From: JBARDN01 sp963755705
GTDB lineage: Bacteria > Desulfobacterota > Binatia > Binatales > Binataceae
Assembly: GCA_963755705.1 (NCBI GenBank)
Contig: CAVWKW010000001.1
Coordinates: 1,054,001 to 1,118,000, forward strand
Direction of reading: 5' to 3'
DNA length: 64,000 nucleotides
Positions 8,886 to 17,223 of this stretch are shown here, piece by piece. The translations under genes and the position numbers were made by a program. The notes under the pieces were generated by a model. The model was given only the letters and a program-made list of their open reading frames with translations. It searched no databases and was not told the DNA's origin. Position 1 is the first letter of the stretch; each line of letters begins with the position of its first letter.

Positions 8886-10112
8886 CTAGCTTTTTCGCCG
8901 GTCGTCTGGGGGCACTCTGCGCGGCAGCTCGATCACGAAGCGGGTCCCTCCGTTGACTCGGTTCTCAGCTCTGATCGACCCTCGATGCTGTTCGATAATC
9001 TGGCTGGCGATATAAAGTCCCAATCCGAGTCCGCCATAATTGCGGCTCAGCGTGGTTCGCTCGAAACGGCCGAAAACTCGCGCGAGATCCGCCGGCGGAA
9101 TACCTATGCCACGATCCTGCACCAGCAGGGTGGCCTGTGTGTCGGTGGTCTGGAGCTGGATATCCACGGGACGTCCTGCGCCGTACTTGATCGCATTGGA
9201 AACGACGTTACTAAGCGCTTCGTCGAGCCGGAACTTGTCCGACTCGGCGATAATTCCGCTGCCAAGGTCCATCCGCAGTTCGCTGCCTGCTTCCGATGCC
9301 TGCTCCGAGAGACGCTCGGCGACGTCCTTTACGATTTCGCCCAGGTCGCAGGGCATCAGGTCCAGTTTGAGTTTTCCGCTGGCCAGTTGCGATACGTCGA
9401 GCAAACGGTCCACCAGGCGGCCGATTCTTCCCGCCTGTTCCTGCGCGCGGGCGACACTCAGTTGCACCTGCGCGGTATCGCCCTTGGCGGAGTGACGTTC
9501 GAGCAAACCCAGCCGGAGAACCAGGGTGCTCAATGGTGTGCGCAGTTCGTGGGAGGCGATCGCGAGGAACTCGTCGCGCATGCGGACGGCGGCTTCGGCC
9601 TGCTCGTTGCGTTTGCGTTCGCTCAGGTCGGTCACGACCACTCCGATTGACCGACCCTCCCCGAGATCGACCGGGTTGAGCGAAAACTGAGTCGGAAGCG
9701 TGGCTCCCGCCGCGCTCATCAAGGCCATTTCGGCGCGGATCGGTTCGTGGCTACTTTGACGGATAAGCCTTTTGAGCGACTCACGTTCCTCGGGGCGGAC
9801 GAATTCGCTAAGGTCGTGGCCCATGATCTGATCGAGCGGGACGCCACTCATGTGCGCGAACGCGGAATTGCAGTACAGCACGACACCGTCGTTGGTGAGC
9901 GAGATCGCGCCTTCGTTCATGCTTTCGACCAGAACGCGATACGGATACTCCGCACCTTCGAGGGTAAAAACCTTTTCCCCCGCGGGTCCTGACACTACCA
10001 GGGCGTCGACCTCGCCGCCGCGGATTGCATTTAGGGTTTCCTCGGCTTCCTGGAGGCGTTGGCGCAGCTCGTCGAGTTCCAGGCGGACGGAGGGCTTTTG
10101 ATCGATCTTCAC
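8886..10112 (-). CDS. PAS-domain sensor histidine kinase coupled to KaiB
   Basis: A 408-residue soluble kinase. Residues about 5-55 form a coiled-coil lead containing the AIRGGEVDALVV segment frequent in PAS kinases. A PAS domain follows (about 58-170), then HisKA with the H-box ASHELRTPL (H188), and HATPase_c with the N box (NVVSNAIKYG), RGIGIPP and the GLGLYIASQI loop. The ATG at 10112 overlaps the stop of the upstream kaiB-like gene (10109) by 4 bp, so the two are translationally coupled. Cyanobacterial SasA has a KaiB-like domain joined to a HisKA/HATPase kinase, so this gene pair resembles a SasA split into two proteins (inference). Confidence 0.87.
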   Translation of the reverse strand: MKIDQKPSVRLELDELRQRLQEAEETLNAIRGGEVDALVVSGPAGEKVFTLEGAEYPYRVLVESMNEGAISLTNDGVVLYCNSAFAHMSGVPLDQIMGHDLSEFVRPEERESLKRLIRQSSHEPIRAEMALMSAAGATLPTQFSLNPVDLGEGRSIGVVVTDLSERKRNEQAEAAVRMRDEFLAIASHELRTPLSTLVLRLGLLERHSAKGDTAQVQLSVARAQEQAGRIGRLVDRLLDVSQLASGKLKLDLMPCDLGEIVKDVAERLSEQASEAGSELRMDLGSGIIAESDKFRLDEALSNVVSNAIKYGAGRPVDIQLQTTDTQATLLVQDRGIGIPPADLARVFGRFERTTLSRNYGGLGLGLYIASQIIEQHRGSIRAENRVNGGTRFVIELPRRVPPDDRRKS

Positions 10113-10450
10113 TTTGAAGCACCCCCAATTGCGAGATTGAGGAGCACCTTGGGCCGGTCGGACAGATCGCCGACCATGCGGCGGATTGGGAGTGGTTCTT
10201 CCTTGATGAGAGTCGGCGCTGCGATAATATCTGACTGGGATGCGCGGCCGGGTTCCTGATAGATATCGATCACTTCCAAATCGTACTGTCCCTTCAAGTC
10301 GGACTCACAGATCTCGCATAAATTCTGAATCGCCCGGGTAGAACGGGGGGTGGTTCCGCTGGTGAACAGACGCAACACGTAGCGTATGCCCTTTGCCGGC
10401 TTCTTTGTGCGAGCGGCCGGCTTGGGTCTGAGGTGATGAATCTTTGCCAT
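10109..10450 (-). CDS. kaiB: KaiB-like protein, second copy
   Basis: 113 residues, with a basic Lys/Pro/Arg-rich N-terminal extension (about 20 residues) before the KaiB fold: YVLRLFTSGTTPRS, EVIDIYQEP, then AAPTLIKEEPLPIRR and MVGDLSDRPKVL, all of which match the KaiB pattern of a thioredoxin-like protein that binds KaiC. The terminal segment is LLNLAIGG. It lies 7 bp after the other kaiB gene and overlaps the histidine kinase start by 4 bp (ATGA). It is more diverged from the cyanobacterial form than the first copy (SGTTP in place of AGNTP, IRRMVG in place of VRRIIG). It may serve as the separate sensing half of a SasA-like pair. Confidence 0.88.
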   Translation of the reverse strand: MAKIHHLRPKPAARTKKPAKGIRYVLRLFTSGTTPRSTRAIQNLCEICESDLKGQYDLEVIDIYQEPGRASQSDIIAAPTLIKEEPLPIRRMVGDLSDRPKVLLNLAIGGASK

Positions 10451-10457
10451 GACAACC

Positions 10458-10823
10458 TCAGGCGGGATTCAGATTTAGACTAACCAGAACTTTATCGGTC
10501 ACTGAGAGATCGCCGATGATGCGTCGGACGGGTTCCGGAAGCTTTTTGATCAGGGTTGGGATTGCGACAATCTGATCGGCCTTGGCGAGCTCTGGATTGC
10601 GCATCAGATCAATAACCTCAATGGTGCAGCGGCCGGGGTAATGGTCGTCGCAGATGCGGCGCAGATTGGCGATCGCGGCGACCGAACGGGTGGATTGTCC
10701 AGCGACGTAGAGCCGCATCTGATACGATTCGAGCGGCTGCGGTTCGACTTTCTTACGGAGCGCTGGCTTGGCCGCTGCCGTCTTGCGGACAGACTTATTC
10801 GAAGCCGCAGGGTTCTTTTTCAT
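10458..10823 (-). CDS. kaiB: KaiB clock protein, first copy
   Basis: Start taken at ATG 10823 (MKKNPAASNK, 121 residues); an upstream in-frame start at 10847 is possible. After a lysine/alanine-rich extension of about 35 residues, the KaiB domain reads MRLYVAGQSTRS, EVIDLMRNPELA, AIPTLIKKLPEPVRR and IIGDLSVTDKVLVSLNL. It is close to the canonical KaiB pattern, including the PTLIK turn and the VRRIIGDLS motif of the fold-switching region. KaiB binds phosphorylated KaiC and resets it in the cyanobacterial clock. It lies 62 bp downstream of kaiC and 7 bp upstream of the second kaiB-like gene. Confidence 0.92.
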   Translation of the reverse strand: MKKNPAASNKSVRKTAAAKPALRKKVEPQPLESYQMRLYVAGQSTRSVAAIANLRRICDDHYPGRCTIEVIDLMRNPELAKADQIVAIPTLIKKLPEPVRRIIGDLSVTDKVLVSLNLNPA

Positions 10824-10885
10824 TTCTACAACCTGTTCCAGACGCACACTTCAATTATTGGCTTCTGGAGGAGTCAGGCAACCGA

Positions 10886-12643
10886 TTAATTGACTCGGCG
10901 GCTTTTTGCCATTGCGGACCGATTGTCGTTCAGCTTCTCTTCGCGTCGGGTCTCGACTGCGACCGTCTTCTCTATCTCTGCCGCATCGGCCTCGAATTCC
11001 GCTCGAATAGCTTCGATCCGCGCTTCCATGACTTTGCGCTTGCGTGAGAGCTCCGCAAGTTTGAGTTCGTTTTCCTCGGCGAGCCGAAGCGAAGCGTCGC
11101 GTTCCTGCTGTTCCAGCGCCAAACGAGCGGAGCCCGTGAGCATCCCCGAAGGACCGAGGTAGACCTCGACCAACTTGATTCCCTCGGAGGTCAACAAAAA
11201 TTCCCGTATCTGATTGGAGTGATTCATCCCGCGCGACTTCAAGACATAGAGTCCGCGGGTGCGTTCTCCTGAATACTCGATATCGCGCGCCAGCATCCAG
11301 GTGTCGATGAGCGACGAAATTCCGAGTTCAGTGGCTTCCAACCGTCCGCCGTTTTCGGTCAGCACCGTAAAAAAACCGGTTATGCTCGCACTCTTCAGAA
11401 AGTCGATCAGCAGCGTGAGCATCGCGTTCACTTCGCATGGATTTCCGGCGGCGATCAAATTGGAAATCGGATCGACGATCACTACGGTCGGCCGGAACTG
11501 GTTGATCTCCTTGTGCATCGAAACCAGATGCATTTCGAGGCCGTAGAGAAATGGACGCTGGGCGGTGATCCGCAGAAGCCCGCTCTCGAGATGAGGCTGG
11601 AGGTCGATGCCGATCGATCGCATGTTGCGGATGATCTGATCCGCGGATTCCTCGAAGGCAAAATAGAGCGTGCGTTCGCCGTGTTCGCATACCGAACGCG
11701 CCAGCGCCGCGGCGAAACTGGTTTTGCCCATGCCCGCAGTCCCCGACATCAGCACGCTGGTGCCCCGATAATAGCCGCCGACTCCCAGCATCGCATCGAG
11801 ATCGGGGACGCCGGACGAAATGACCTCGTTTGAGATTTGGTGCCGCAACCCCATCGAGGTAACCGGCAAGACCGAGAATCCCTGCTCGTCGATAATAAAC
11901 GGATATTCGTTGGTCCCGTGGCCGCTGCCGCGGTATTTCACGACACGAATGCGGCGGGTGGTGATTTGATCGGTGACCCGATGGTCGAGCAGGATCACGC
12001 AGTCGGCGACGTATTCCTCGAGACCGAAGCGAGTGAGCGAATTTTCGCCGCGTTCGCCGGTGACAATCGCGGTTACGCCGAATGATTTCAGGAATTGGAA
12101 CAGGCGCCGAATTTCAGCGCGCAGCAGTGCGGTGTTCGAGAACCCGGAGAACAGCGTCTCGATCGTGTCGAGCACGACGCGTTTTGCGCCGATCGACTCG
12201 ATCGCGTACTTGAGCCGAATGAACAGACCCTCCAGGTCGTACTCTCCAGTCTCGGCGATTTCACTTGGATCGACATGCACGTGATCGATTGCGAGCATGC
12301 CGTCGCGGACGAGTTGGTTCAGATCGAAATCAAGTGACGCGCTATTTACGGTCAGTTCATCCCGGGTTTCCTCGAACGCGACGAAAACGCCGGGCTCGCC
12401 GTACTTCCTGGCGCCGTTGACGAGAAATTCGACTCCGAGCATGGTCTTGCCGCATCCCGGAGTGCCGCAAATCAGCGTCGCCCGTCCGCGGGGCAGGCCG
12501 CCAAAGGTTATTTCGTCGAAACCGGTGATTCCGGTCAGCGCCTTTTCGAGGCGCTCGGGTGCCTTGGCCGCCGTTGGTGCGTGAAGTTTGGATCTTGCAG
12601 ATTTTTTCTCTGCTTTGGAGGGAGCACTTGGACGCATCGGCAA
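10886..12643 (-). CDS. kaiC: KaiC, two-domain RecA-like ATPase/autokinase
   Basis: A 585-residue KaiC with two RecA-like halves. CI: Walker A GTPGCGKT (60-67) and paired glutamates FEE (E91, E92). CII: Walker A GTAGMGKT (301-308) and FEE (E331, E332), which act as general base for autophosphorylation in known KaiC. The segment equivalent to the phosphosites S431/T432 of Synechococcus reads GISSLIDTW, giving S443 and S444. The MRG segment is conserved as SRGMNHSNQIREF. Beyond the usual end (about 505) there is a charged coiled-coil tail of about 80 residues. The N-terminus has a basic extension of about 30 residues. It is the first gene of the minus-strand operon. No kaiA is present, as is normal outside cyanobacteria. 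Confidence 0.95.
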   Translation of the reverse strand: MPMRPSAPSKAEKKSARSKLHAPTAAKAPERLEKALTGITGFDEITFGGLPRGRATLICGTPGCGKTMLGVEFLVNGARKYGEPGVFVAFEETRDELTVNSASLDFDLNQLVRDGMLAIDHVHVDPSEIAETGEYDLEGLFIRLKYAIESIGAKRVVLDTIETLFSGFSNTALLRAEIRRLFQFLKSFGVTAIVTGERGENSLTRFGLEEYVADCVILLDHRVTDQITTRRIRVVKYRGSGHGTNEYPFIIDEQGFSVLPVTSMGLRHQISNEVISSGVPDLDAMLGVGGYYRGTSVLMSGTAGMGKTSFAAALARSVCEHGERTLYFAFEESADQIIRNMRSIGIDLQPHLESGLLRITAQRPFLYGLEMHLVSMHKEINQFRPTVVIVDPISNLIAAGNPCEVNAMLTLLIDFLKSASITGFFTVLTENGGRLEATELGISSLIDTWMLARDIEYSGERTRGLYVLKSRGMNHSNQIREFLLTSEGIKLVEVYLGPSGMLTGSARLALEQQERDASLRLAEENELKLAELSRKRKVMEARIEAIRAEFEADAAEIEKTVAVETRREEKLNDNRSAMAKSRRVN

Positions 12644-12670
12644 ACTCTCGAGGCTCGGCTACTCGCTGAA

Positions 12671-12705
12671 GCATATGGAATAAAGCCTACAAGCGTCCCA
12701 TATGC
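12671..12705. promoter_or_regulatory. Inverted repeat upstream of kaiC
   Basis: Perfect 8-bp arms GCATATGG (12671-12678) and CCATATGC (12698-12705) are separated by 19 bp and lie 28-62 bp upstream of the kaiC start. The spacing suits a dimeric regulator binding around the kaiC promoter. A hairpin in the leader is the alternative reading. There is no T-tract. Confidence 0.4.
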
Positions 12706-12964
12706 AAGAAATCAGGGTTGACAATATGGCAGCATCGGCACACCTTTTTACACACCTCTACACCAGCCGTCCGGTGCATTAGCGGAACTCAGCGGATAGT
12801 CGAGCAGATACGGGACCGGATCGCTCTTCGGCGCTCTGGCAGAATCGTTGCAACACATGAGCAGATTCGATGCGGCGGACAATCGCAGCGAGCGCTCAAT
12901 GAAGCACCGATTCCCTTTCTCAGAAATCTCGCAAAGCAAAATTGTTCCAATCGAGGCTGCTAAC
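12706..12964. other. Intergenic region between kaiC and a small plus-strand gene
   Basis: No convincing gene is visible here. It holds the divergent promoter region for kaiC (minus) and for the small gene at 12965 (plus). A TTGACA hexamer occurs on the plus strand at 12718-12723, but I see no convincing -10 element at 16-18 bp from it. Confidence 0.4.
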
Positions 12965-13144
12965 ATGGCGAAAAAAGTATCGAAATTCGTCGCTTATAGC
13001 GAAGCAGCCAAGCCTCTTCTGGCTAAAGTACTGGGCGCTGACAAACTTGATGCGGGGTTTATCGCGATTGGCGCGGCCATTGACGCTGCCCGGTTCATCC
13101 AGGAATGCCGCAAGCTCCGTTTCTGGGAGCGCACGGGTGTCTAG
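12965..13144 (+). CDS. Small hypothetical protein
   Basis: A 59-residue frame beginning MAKKVSKFVAY, with a GAGG site about 9 bp upstream of ATG 12965; the frame is open further upstream to 12848 but without family-like content. The protein is basic at the start, then has an alanine-rich amphipathic stretch (GFIAIGAAIDAARFIQ). I do not recognise a family. It is 30 bp upstream of the FAD-binding oxidoreductase gene on the same strand. It could be a real small gene or chance. Confidence 0.4.
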   Translation: MAKKVSKFVAYSEAAKPLLAKVLGADKLDAGFIAIGAAIDAARFIQECRKLRFWERTGV

Positions 13145-13174
13145 ACCGGAATTCGCGGCGCCGGAATATATTCA

Positions 13175-14518
13175 ATGAGCATTTCCGGCGCCGCCATGTT
13201 TGCGAAGTCGTTCACCGGAGAAATTGTCTCACCGGGCGACCACGGGTACCTGAAGCTGCGACGCGTGAACAATCGCGCGGTCATTGCACATCCTGCGCTG
13301 ATCGTAAGATGCGCGGACCGGAAAGACGTTCAACTGGCTATAGCATTTGCCCGTGACAAGGGGCTGCTCACCGCAGTTCGATCGGGCGGCCACAGTTTCG
13401 CCGGTCATGGAGTATGCGATGGCGGACTGGTCGTCGATCTCTCACCGATGAAGCGCGTTCGGATCGATCCTTCACACGAGAGAATTCAAATCGAACCCGG
13501 GATCGTGGCGGGCGAGCTGGATTGTCTTACCCAGTCATTCCGGATGGCGGTGCCGCTCGGCTCGTGTCCCACGGTTGGCGTGGCGGGATACTCACTGGGC
13601 GGAGGCGAAAGTTCACTCACACCAAAGTTCGGCTATGGATGCGACAGTATCGTGCGGCTTGAGGTAGTCACTGCCGATGGCAAGATTCTGACGGCCAGCG
13701 ATGAAGAGAATCGCGATCTGTTCTGGGCGATGCGCGGCGCTGGCGCAAATTTCGGTATAGCCACTTCGCTTGAATTTCAGCTCCACCCAATTGAGACGGT
13801 TCTATCAGGTAGCCTCAGTTACCCGATTCGGCAGGCGCGAAAGATCCTGCAATTTCTTGACGGGTTCGCACCGGCAATCACCTCCGACCTGTTTTTAGTA
13901 GCTGCAGTGCTGCCGCATCCGGGCGAACGGATGCTGGATATCAAAGTGGTGTGGACCGGCGAGAAAAGGAAGGGAGAGCGAGTGCTACGCCCGCTCCGCA
14001 AGTACCTGAAGCCCTTCAAGGATACGATAGAGCTCAAGGCCTATCTCGACGAACAGCGAGGTGGCTATGACGTGCCGGAAGGAGAGCACTCGAGTCATCG
14101 AAGGGGTGGGCATTTCCGACGGCTTACTGACCAGGTGATCGAAACCATTGTAAAGAACGCGTCCAATGCGCCGCACGAGGCCAGCGGGATCACCATGATG
14201 TACTGGCACGGGCCGTGGAGCGCGAAGCCTCACGACAATGCTTTTGGATTTCGGCGCAGTGGCTTCGAATACTGGATCCATACCTACTGGCAGAAGGCCG
14301 GCGAGCGTCAGAAATCGTGCGCCTGGGTGGAAGAGTTCTATCGCGCGATGGAACCGCTTTCGACCGGTGCGGTGTACGTGAACGATCTCGAAAACGAGGG
14401 CGAAGCTCGAGTTCGCGCCGCGTACGGAGATAAGTACGATCGGCTATCGTTGATCAAACGCAAGTTCGATCCCGGCAATTTTTTTCGCGTCAACCAGAAC
14501 ATCGCTCCCGCAGCCTGA
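13175..14518 (+). CDS. FAD-binding oxidoreductase of the berberine bridge/GOOX type
   Basis: A 447-residue protein with a PCMH-type FAD domain (residues about 30-205) and a C-terminal BBE domain whose ending KFDPGNFFRVNQNI is characteristic. The RSGGHS motif (H73) and GSCPTVG motif (C131) are the positions that bind FAD bicovalently in GOOX and related enzymes, so a bicovalent flavin is likely. Family members oxidise sugars, alkaloids or alcohols with oxygen as acceptor. No signal peptide is apparent. The ATG at 13175 has little ribosome-binding sequence, and ATG 13196 is a possible alternative start. Confidence 0.88.
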   Translation: MSISGAAMFAKSFTGEIVSPGDHGYLKLRRVNNRAVIAHPALIVRCADRKDVQLAIAFARDKGLLTAVRSGGHSFAGHGVCDGGLVVDLSPMKRVRIDPSHERIQIEPGIVAGELDCLTQSFRMAVPLGSCPTVGVAGYSLGGGESSLTPKFGYGCDSIVRLEVVTADGKILTASDEENRDLFWAMRGAGANFGIATSLEFQLHPIETVLSGSLSYPIRQARKILQFLDGFAPAITSDLFLVAAVLPHPGERMLDIKVVWTGEKRKGERVLRPLRKYLKPFKDTIELKAYLDEQRGGYDVPEGEHSSHRRGGHFRRLTDQVIETIVKNASNAPHEASGITMMYWHGPWSAKPHDNAFGFRRSGFEYWIHTYWQKAGERQKSCAWVEEFYRAMEPLSTGAVYVNDLENEGEARVRAAYGDKYDRLSLIKRKFDPGNFFRVNQNIAPAA

Positions 14519-14586
14519 TTCTGAGAGCACGACCTGCAAAAGATCATCGGACGGAAAAGGGATGCACGCGTTACGCGTCGCTCACA

Positions 14587-15801
14587 CTATCGAAACGCGA
14601 ACAGCTTCGCGTCCGGATCTTTACGGCCCCCTATTGCGGCCGATACAAGTTGTGCGGCGAGCATCGAATAGGTAATTCCGTTGCCGCCATATCCCAGCAC
14701 GGCGTAACAACGCGGATAGCCTGGGATTGGCCCGATACTGGGTAGTCCGGTGGTGCTCTGGCCGAACGAGGCGGTCCATGCGAATTTTGCGCGCGGATCG
14801 ATTCTGGGAAGCAGCGCCGCGAGTTTCTTCTCTAGGATTTTTGTTTTGAGATCGAGCCTCTTGTCTCGCTCCGCCTCGTCCACGAATTCTTCGTCTTCTC
14901 CTCCGCAAATAACACGTCCATCAATCGTGGTGCGCACGTATAGGTACGGATCGCTCGCTTCCCAGATAAAGCACTCGCTTGGCCATAGGTGCCTGGGCTG
15001 GCGTCTGGTGGTGATAACCCAGGTCGAGGCGATGCTGTGTCCGTGGGCCGGCACGATCTTCGGCAGTTCGTAACCGGTACACAATACGATTTGGCGTGAG
15101 TGGATCGTGAAACCGTCCTTGGTCAGCGCCGTTGCCGCGCGTTTGCCGGATTGGATATCCACGACCTCGTGCGGTGAGAACAGCCGTGCACCGAATTTTT
15201 CGGCTCGTCTCAGGAATCCCGCTGCCAGGGCGCGCGGATCCGCGGCGACATTATCGTCGCTCACTATCGCCGCGCTGCGCGCCAAGCCAAAGCGGGTGCG
15301 AAGCTCACGCCGATCAAGGTATCGGCTGGGCAATCCGATTCGTTCGCGGGCGCGAACCTCTCTGGCGAGTCCTCGCGCGTCCAGCAGATCACCCGCCAGA
15401 TAGACCGACGGATGCAAACTCATCGAGGCTTCGATCTTTTCGTGCCGGGCGAGTTTGTGAAGCGCGTCGAGCGCGCCTTTGGATCTCAGCCACGCGCGTT
15501 CGGCTGGCCGCGTGCCGATCTTGCGTTTCAACTGAATCAAGGGCGTGTTGACCTCGAACAGCAGCAGGGCCGTGCTCGCGGGCGTGGAGCCCCGCAGCGG
15601 ACCACGGCGATCGACTACCGCAACCCTGTGCCCCTCGCGCGCGAGCGCATAGGCGACGAGTGCGCCGCTAATTCCGGCGCCGACCACCAGGACGTCGGCC
15701 TTCAAGTCTCGAGTGAGCGGCCCGGCGGCAGGTACCCTGCGCGGATAGGCCATCCAAACGGGAGTGCCTGATCGCAATTCTTTCTTGGTCGTGAGTGCCA
15801 C
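14587..15801 (-). CDS. FAD-dependent oxidoreductase of the DAO/glycine oxidase family
   Basis: 404 residues from GTG 15801. The dinucleotide-binding motif VVGAGISGALVAYALAREGH starts near residue 39, followed by the acidic VVDRR strand end. The C-terminal signature is GYGGNGITYSMLAAQL, the second FAD contact of DAO-fold amine oxidases. A GQSTTGLPSIGPIPG segment supports the same fold. It should oxidise an amine or amino acid, substrate unknown. It is convergent with the berberine-bridge type gene (68 bp apart) and divergent from the FGD2-like gene across 189 bp. Confidence 0.85.
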   Translation of the reverse strand: MALTTKKELRSGTPVWMAYPRRVPAAGPLTRDLKADVLVVGAGISGALVAYALAREGHRVAVVDRRGPLRGSTPASTALLLFEVNTPLIQLKRKIGTRPAERAWLRSKGALDALHKLARHEKIEASMSLHPSVYLAGDLLDARGLAREVRARERIGLPSRYLDRRELRTRFGLARSAAIVSDDNVAADPRALAAGFLRRAEKFGARLFSPHEVVDIQSGKRAATALTKDGFTIHSRQIVLCTGYELPKIVPAHGHSIASTWVITTRRQPRHLWPSECFIWEASDPYLYVRTTIDGRVICGGEDEEFVDEAERDKRLDLKTKILEKKLAALLPRIDPRAKFAWTASFGQSTTGLPSIGPIPGYPRCYAVLGYGGNGITYSMLAAQLVSAAIGGRKDPDAKLFAFR

Positions 15802-15990
15802 TGACGGAGCATAACACCACCGGCAGCGTGAGCCTGCGATAGAAAATATTACAGCCGTTGATTCGGAATCACTCGATCATCTGAAGCGGTAAATCGTTGT
15901 GCGGAGAGGGGAAATCAAATCGCGCGCGCTGGCACATCGATTGCTGACCTTCCTGCACTCATCTCCCGTCGCAAGCGGACGCTAAGTCCT

Positions 15991-17159
15991 ATGAAATCCA
16001 ACACTGAAAACAGTTCGGGCGTGCTTAGCCGGCGCACTCTGCTGAAGTCGGCGGGTTTACTGGCGGGCACCTCGATGCTGGCGTCCTCAACGCCGGCAAG
16101 GGCGTCAAATATGTCTAGCGAATCATCAACTAAAAGCTCGGGAGCGCGAGGCGCTACGCCTGAGATAAATGCGCGGATGATCGGCTTCATGCTGGCGCAC
16201 GAGCAATTTCCTGTCACCGAACTCGTCGCATTGGGCGTGGCTGCCGAGCAGGCTGGGTTCGATCTATTGGCCACCAGCGATCATCTTCAACCGTGGCAGG
16301 CAAACGAACGCCACGCCGGACAGGCGTGGGTAACAATGAGCGCGCTGGGCGAACGAACCCGTCGCGTCTGGATTGGACCGACAGTGACGTGTCCGACGTT
16401 CCGCTACAATCCAGCGGTGGTAGCCGAAGGGTTTGCCTCGCTGAGCCAGCTTTACCCGGGACGAATATTTTTGGGAATCGGGTCGGGTGAGGCACTTAAT
16501 GAGGAGGCCGCGACCGGAACATGGCCCAAGTGGCCCGAGCGGTCGGAGCGCCTGGTGGAAGCGACGGACATCATCCGAAAGCTGTGGACCGGCGAGAGGT
16601 CGTTCATGCCGGCAAGTACTACAACGTCAATGCGAAGCTATACGATCGACCGGCAGGAAATGTACCTCTGTTGATGGCGGCAAATGTCGGTCCGAAAGCG
16701 ATGTATCGTTCAGGCCGGTACGGCGACGGGCTCGTCACCGATCCTCAGAGCTGGAAGCAGCACAAAACGGAATTCGAGAAGGGCGCGAAAGCGGCGGGCA
16801 AGGATCCTCGACAGATGCCGGTTCTGGTCGAGCAGTTTGTCGTGGTCGGCGACATGAAAGAGGCGGAGCGATCGGCAGAGCTCTGGCGGTTTCTGCCGAA
16901 CGCCTTCAAAACCTATTTCAACATTCGCGATCCTCAGGCGATTGAAAATCGAGCTGGCGCTGAACTTCCGCTTGAAAAGGTATACGCCAGATGGCCGATA
17001 AGTACCGACCCTGACGTTCATGCGAAGACATTAGTCGAGCTTTTCAACAGTGGTGCGACGATCGTTAATGTCCATTCCGGCCAATCGGATCAAAGGCATG
17101 TGATTGATTTTTACGGCGAGCAGGTGCTGCCTCGCGTGCGTCAGAAATTGAAATTGTAA
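15991..17159 (+). pseudogene. Tat-exported F420-dependent dehydrogenase, FGD2-like, interrupted by a frameshift
   Basis: The N-terminus carries a twin-arginine signal (SRRTLLKSAG, then a hydrophobic stretch ending in an ARA-type cleavage site near residue 38). The mature part matches LLM-class F420-dependent dehydrogenases (LATSDHLQPW, FLGIGSGEALNE, RLVEATDIIRKLWTGE). Near 16594-16598 the frame shifts: the continuation (VVHAGKYYNV, LLMAANVGPKAM, to the stop at 17159) is in another frame. Adding one G (GGCGAGGAGGTC in place of GGCGAGAGGTC) restores a single frame of about 390 residues with the expected LWTGEEVVHAGKYY join. This is either a recent pseudogene or a base missing from the assembly. 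The Tat-F420 family is known from mycobacteria and others and implies F420 production. Confidence 0.8.
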
Positions 17160-17223
17160 AGAAGGGTGACTTGGCGAACCTGGTTTTTTCAGAACTGTGC
17201 ACTCGTTTGGGCGGCGCTCGCGT

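Noticed and set aside
5750..12643. Cyanobacterial origin of the window because of kaiB and kaiC
   Set aside because: KaiA is absent, and the rest of the window (P450s, LLM enzymes, DUF2934, FGD2-like protein) fits a heterotroph; KaiBC is known in many other bacteria.
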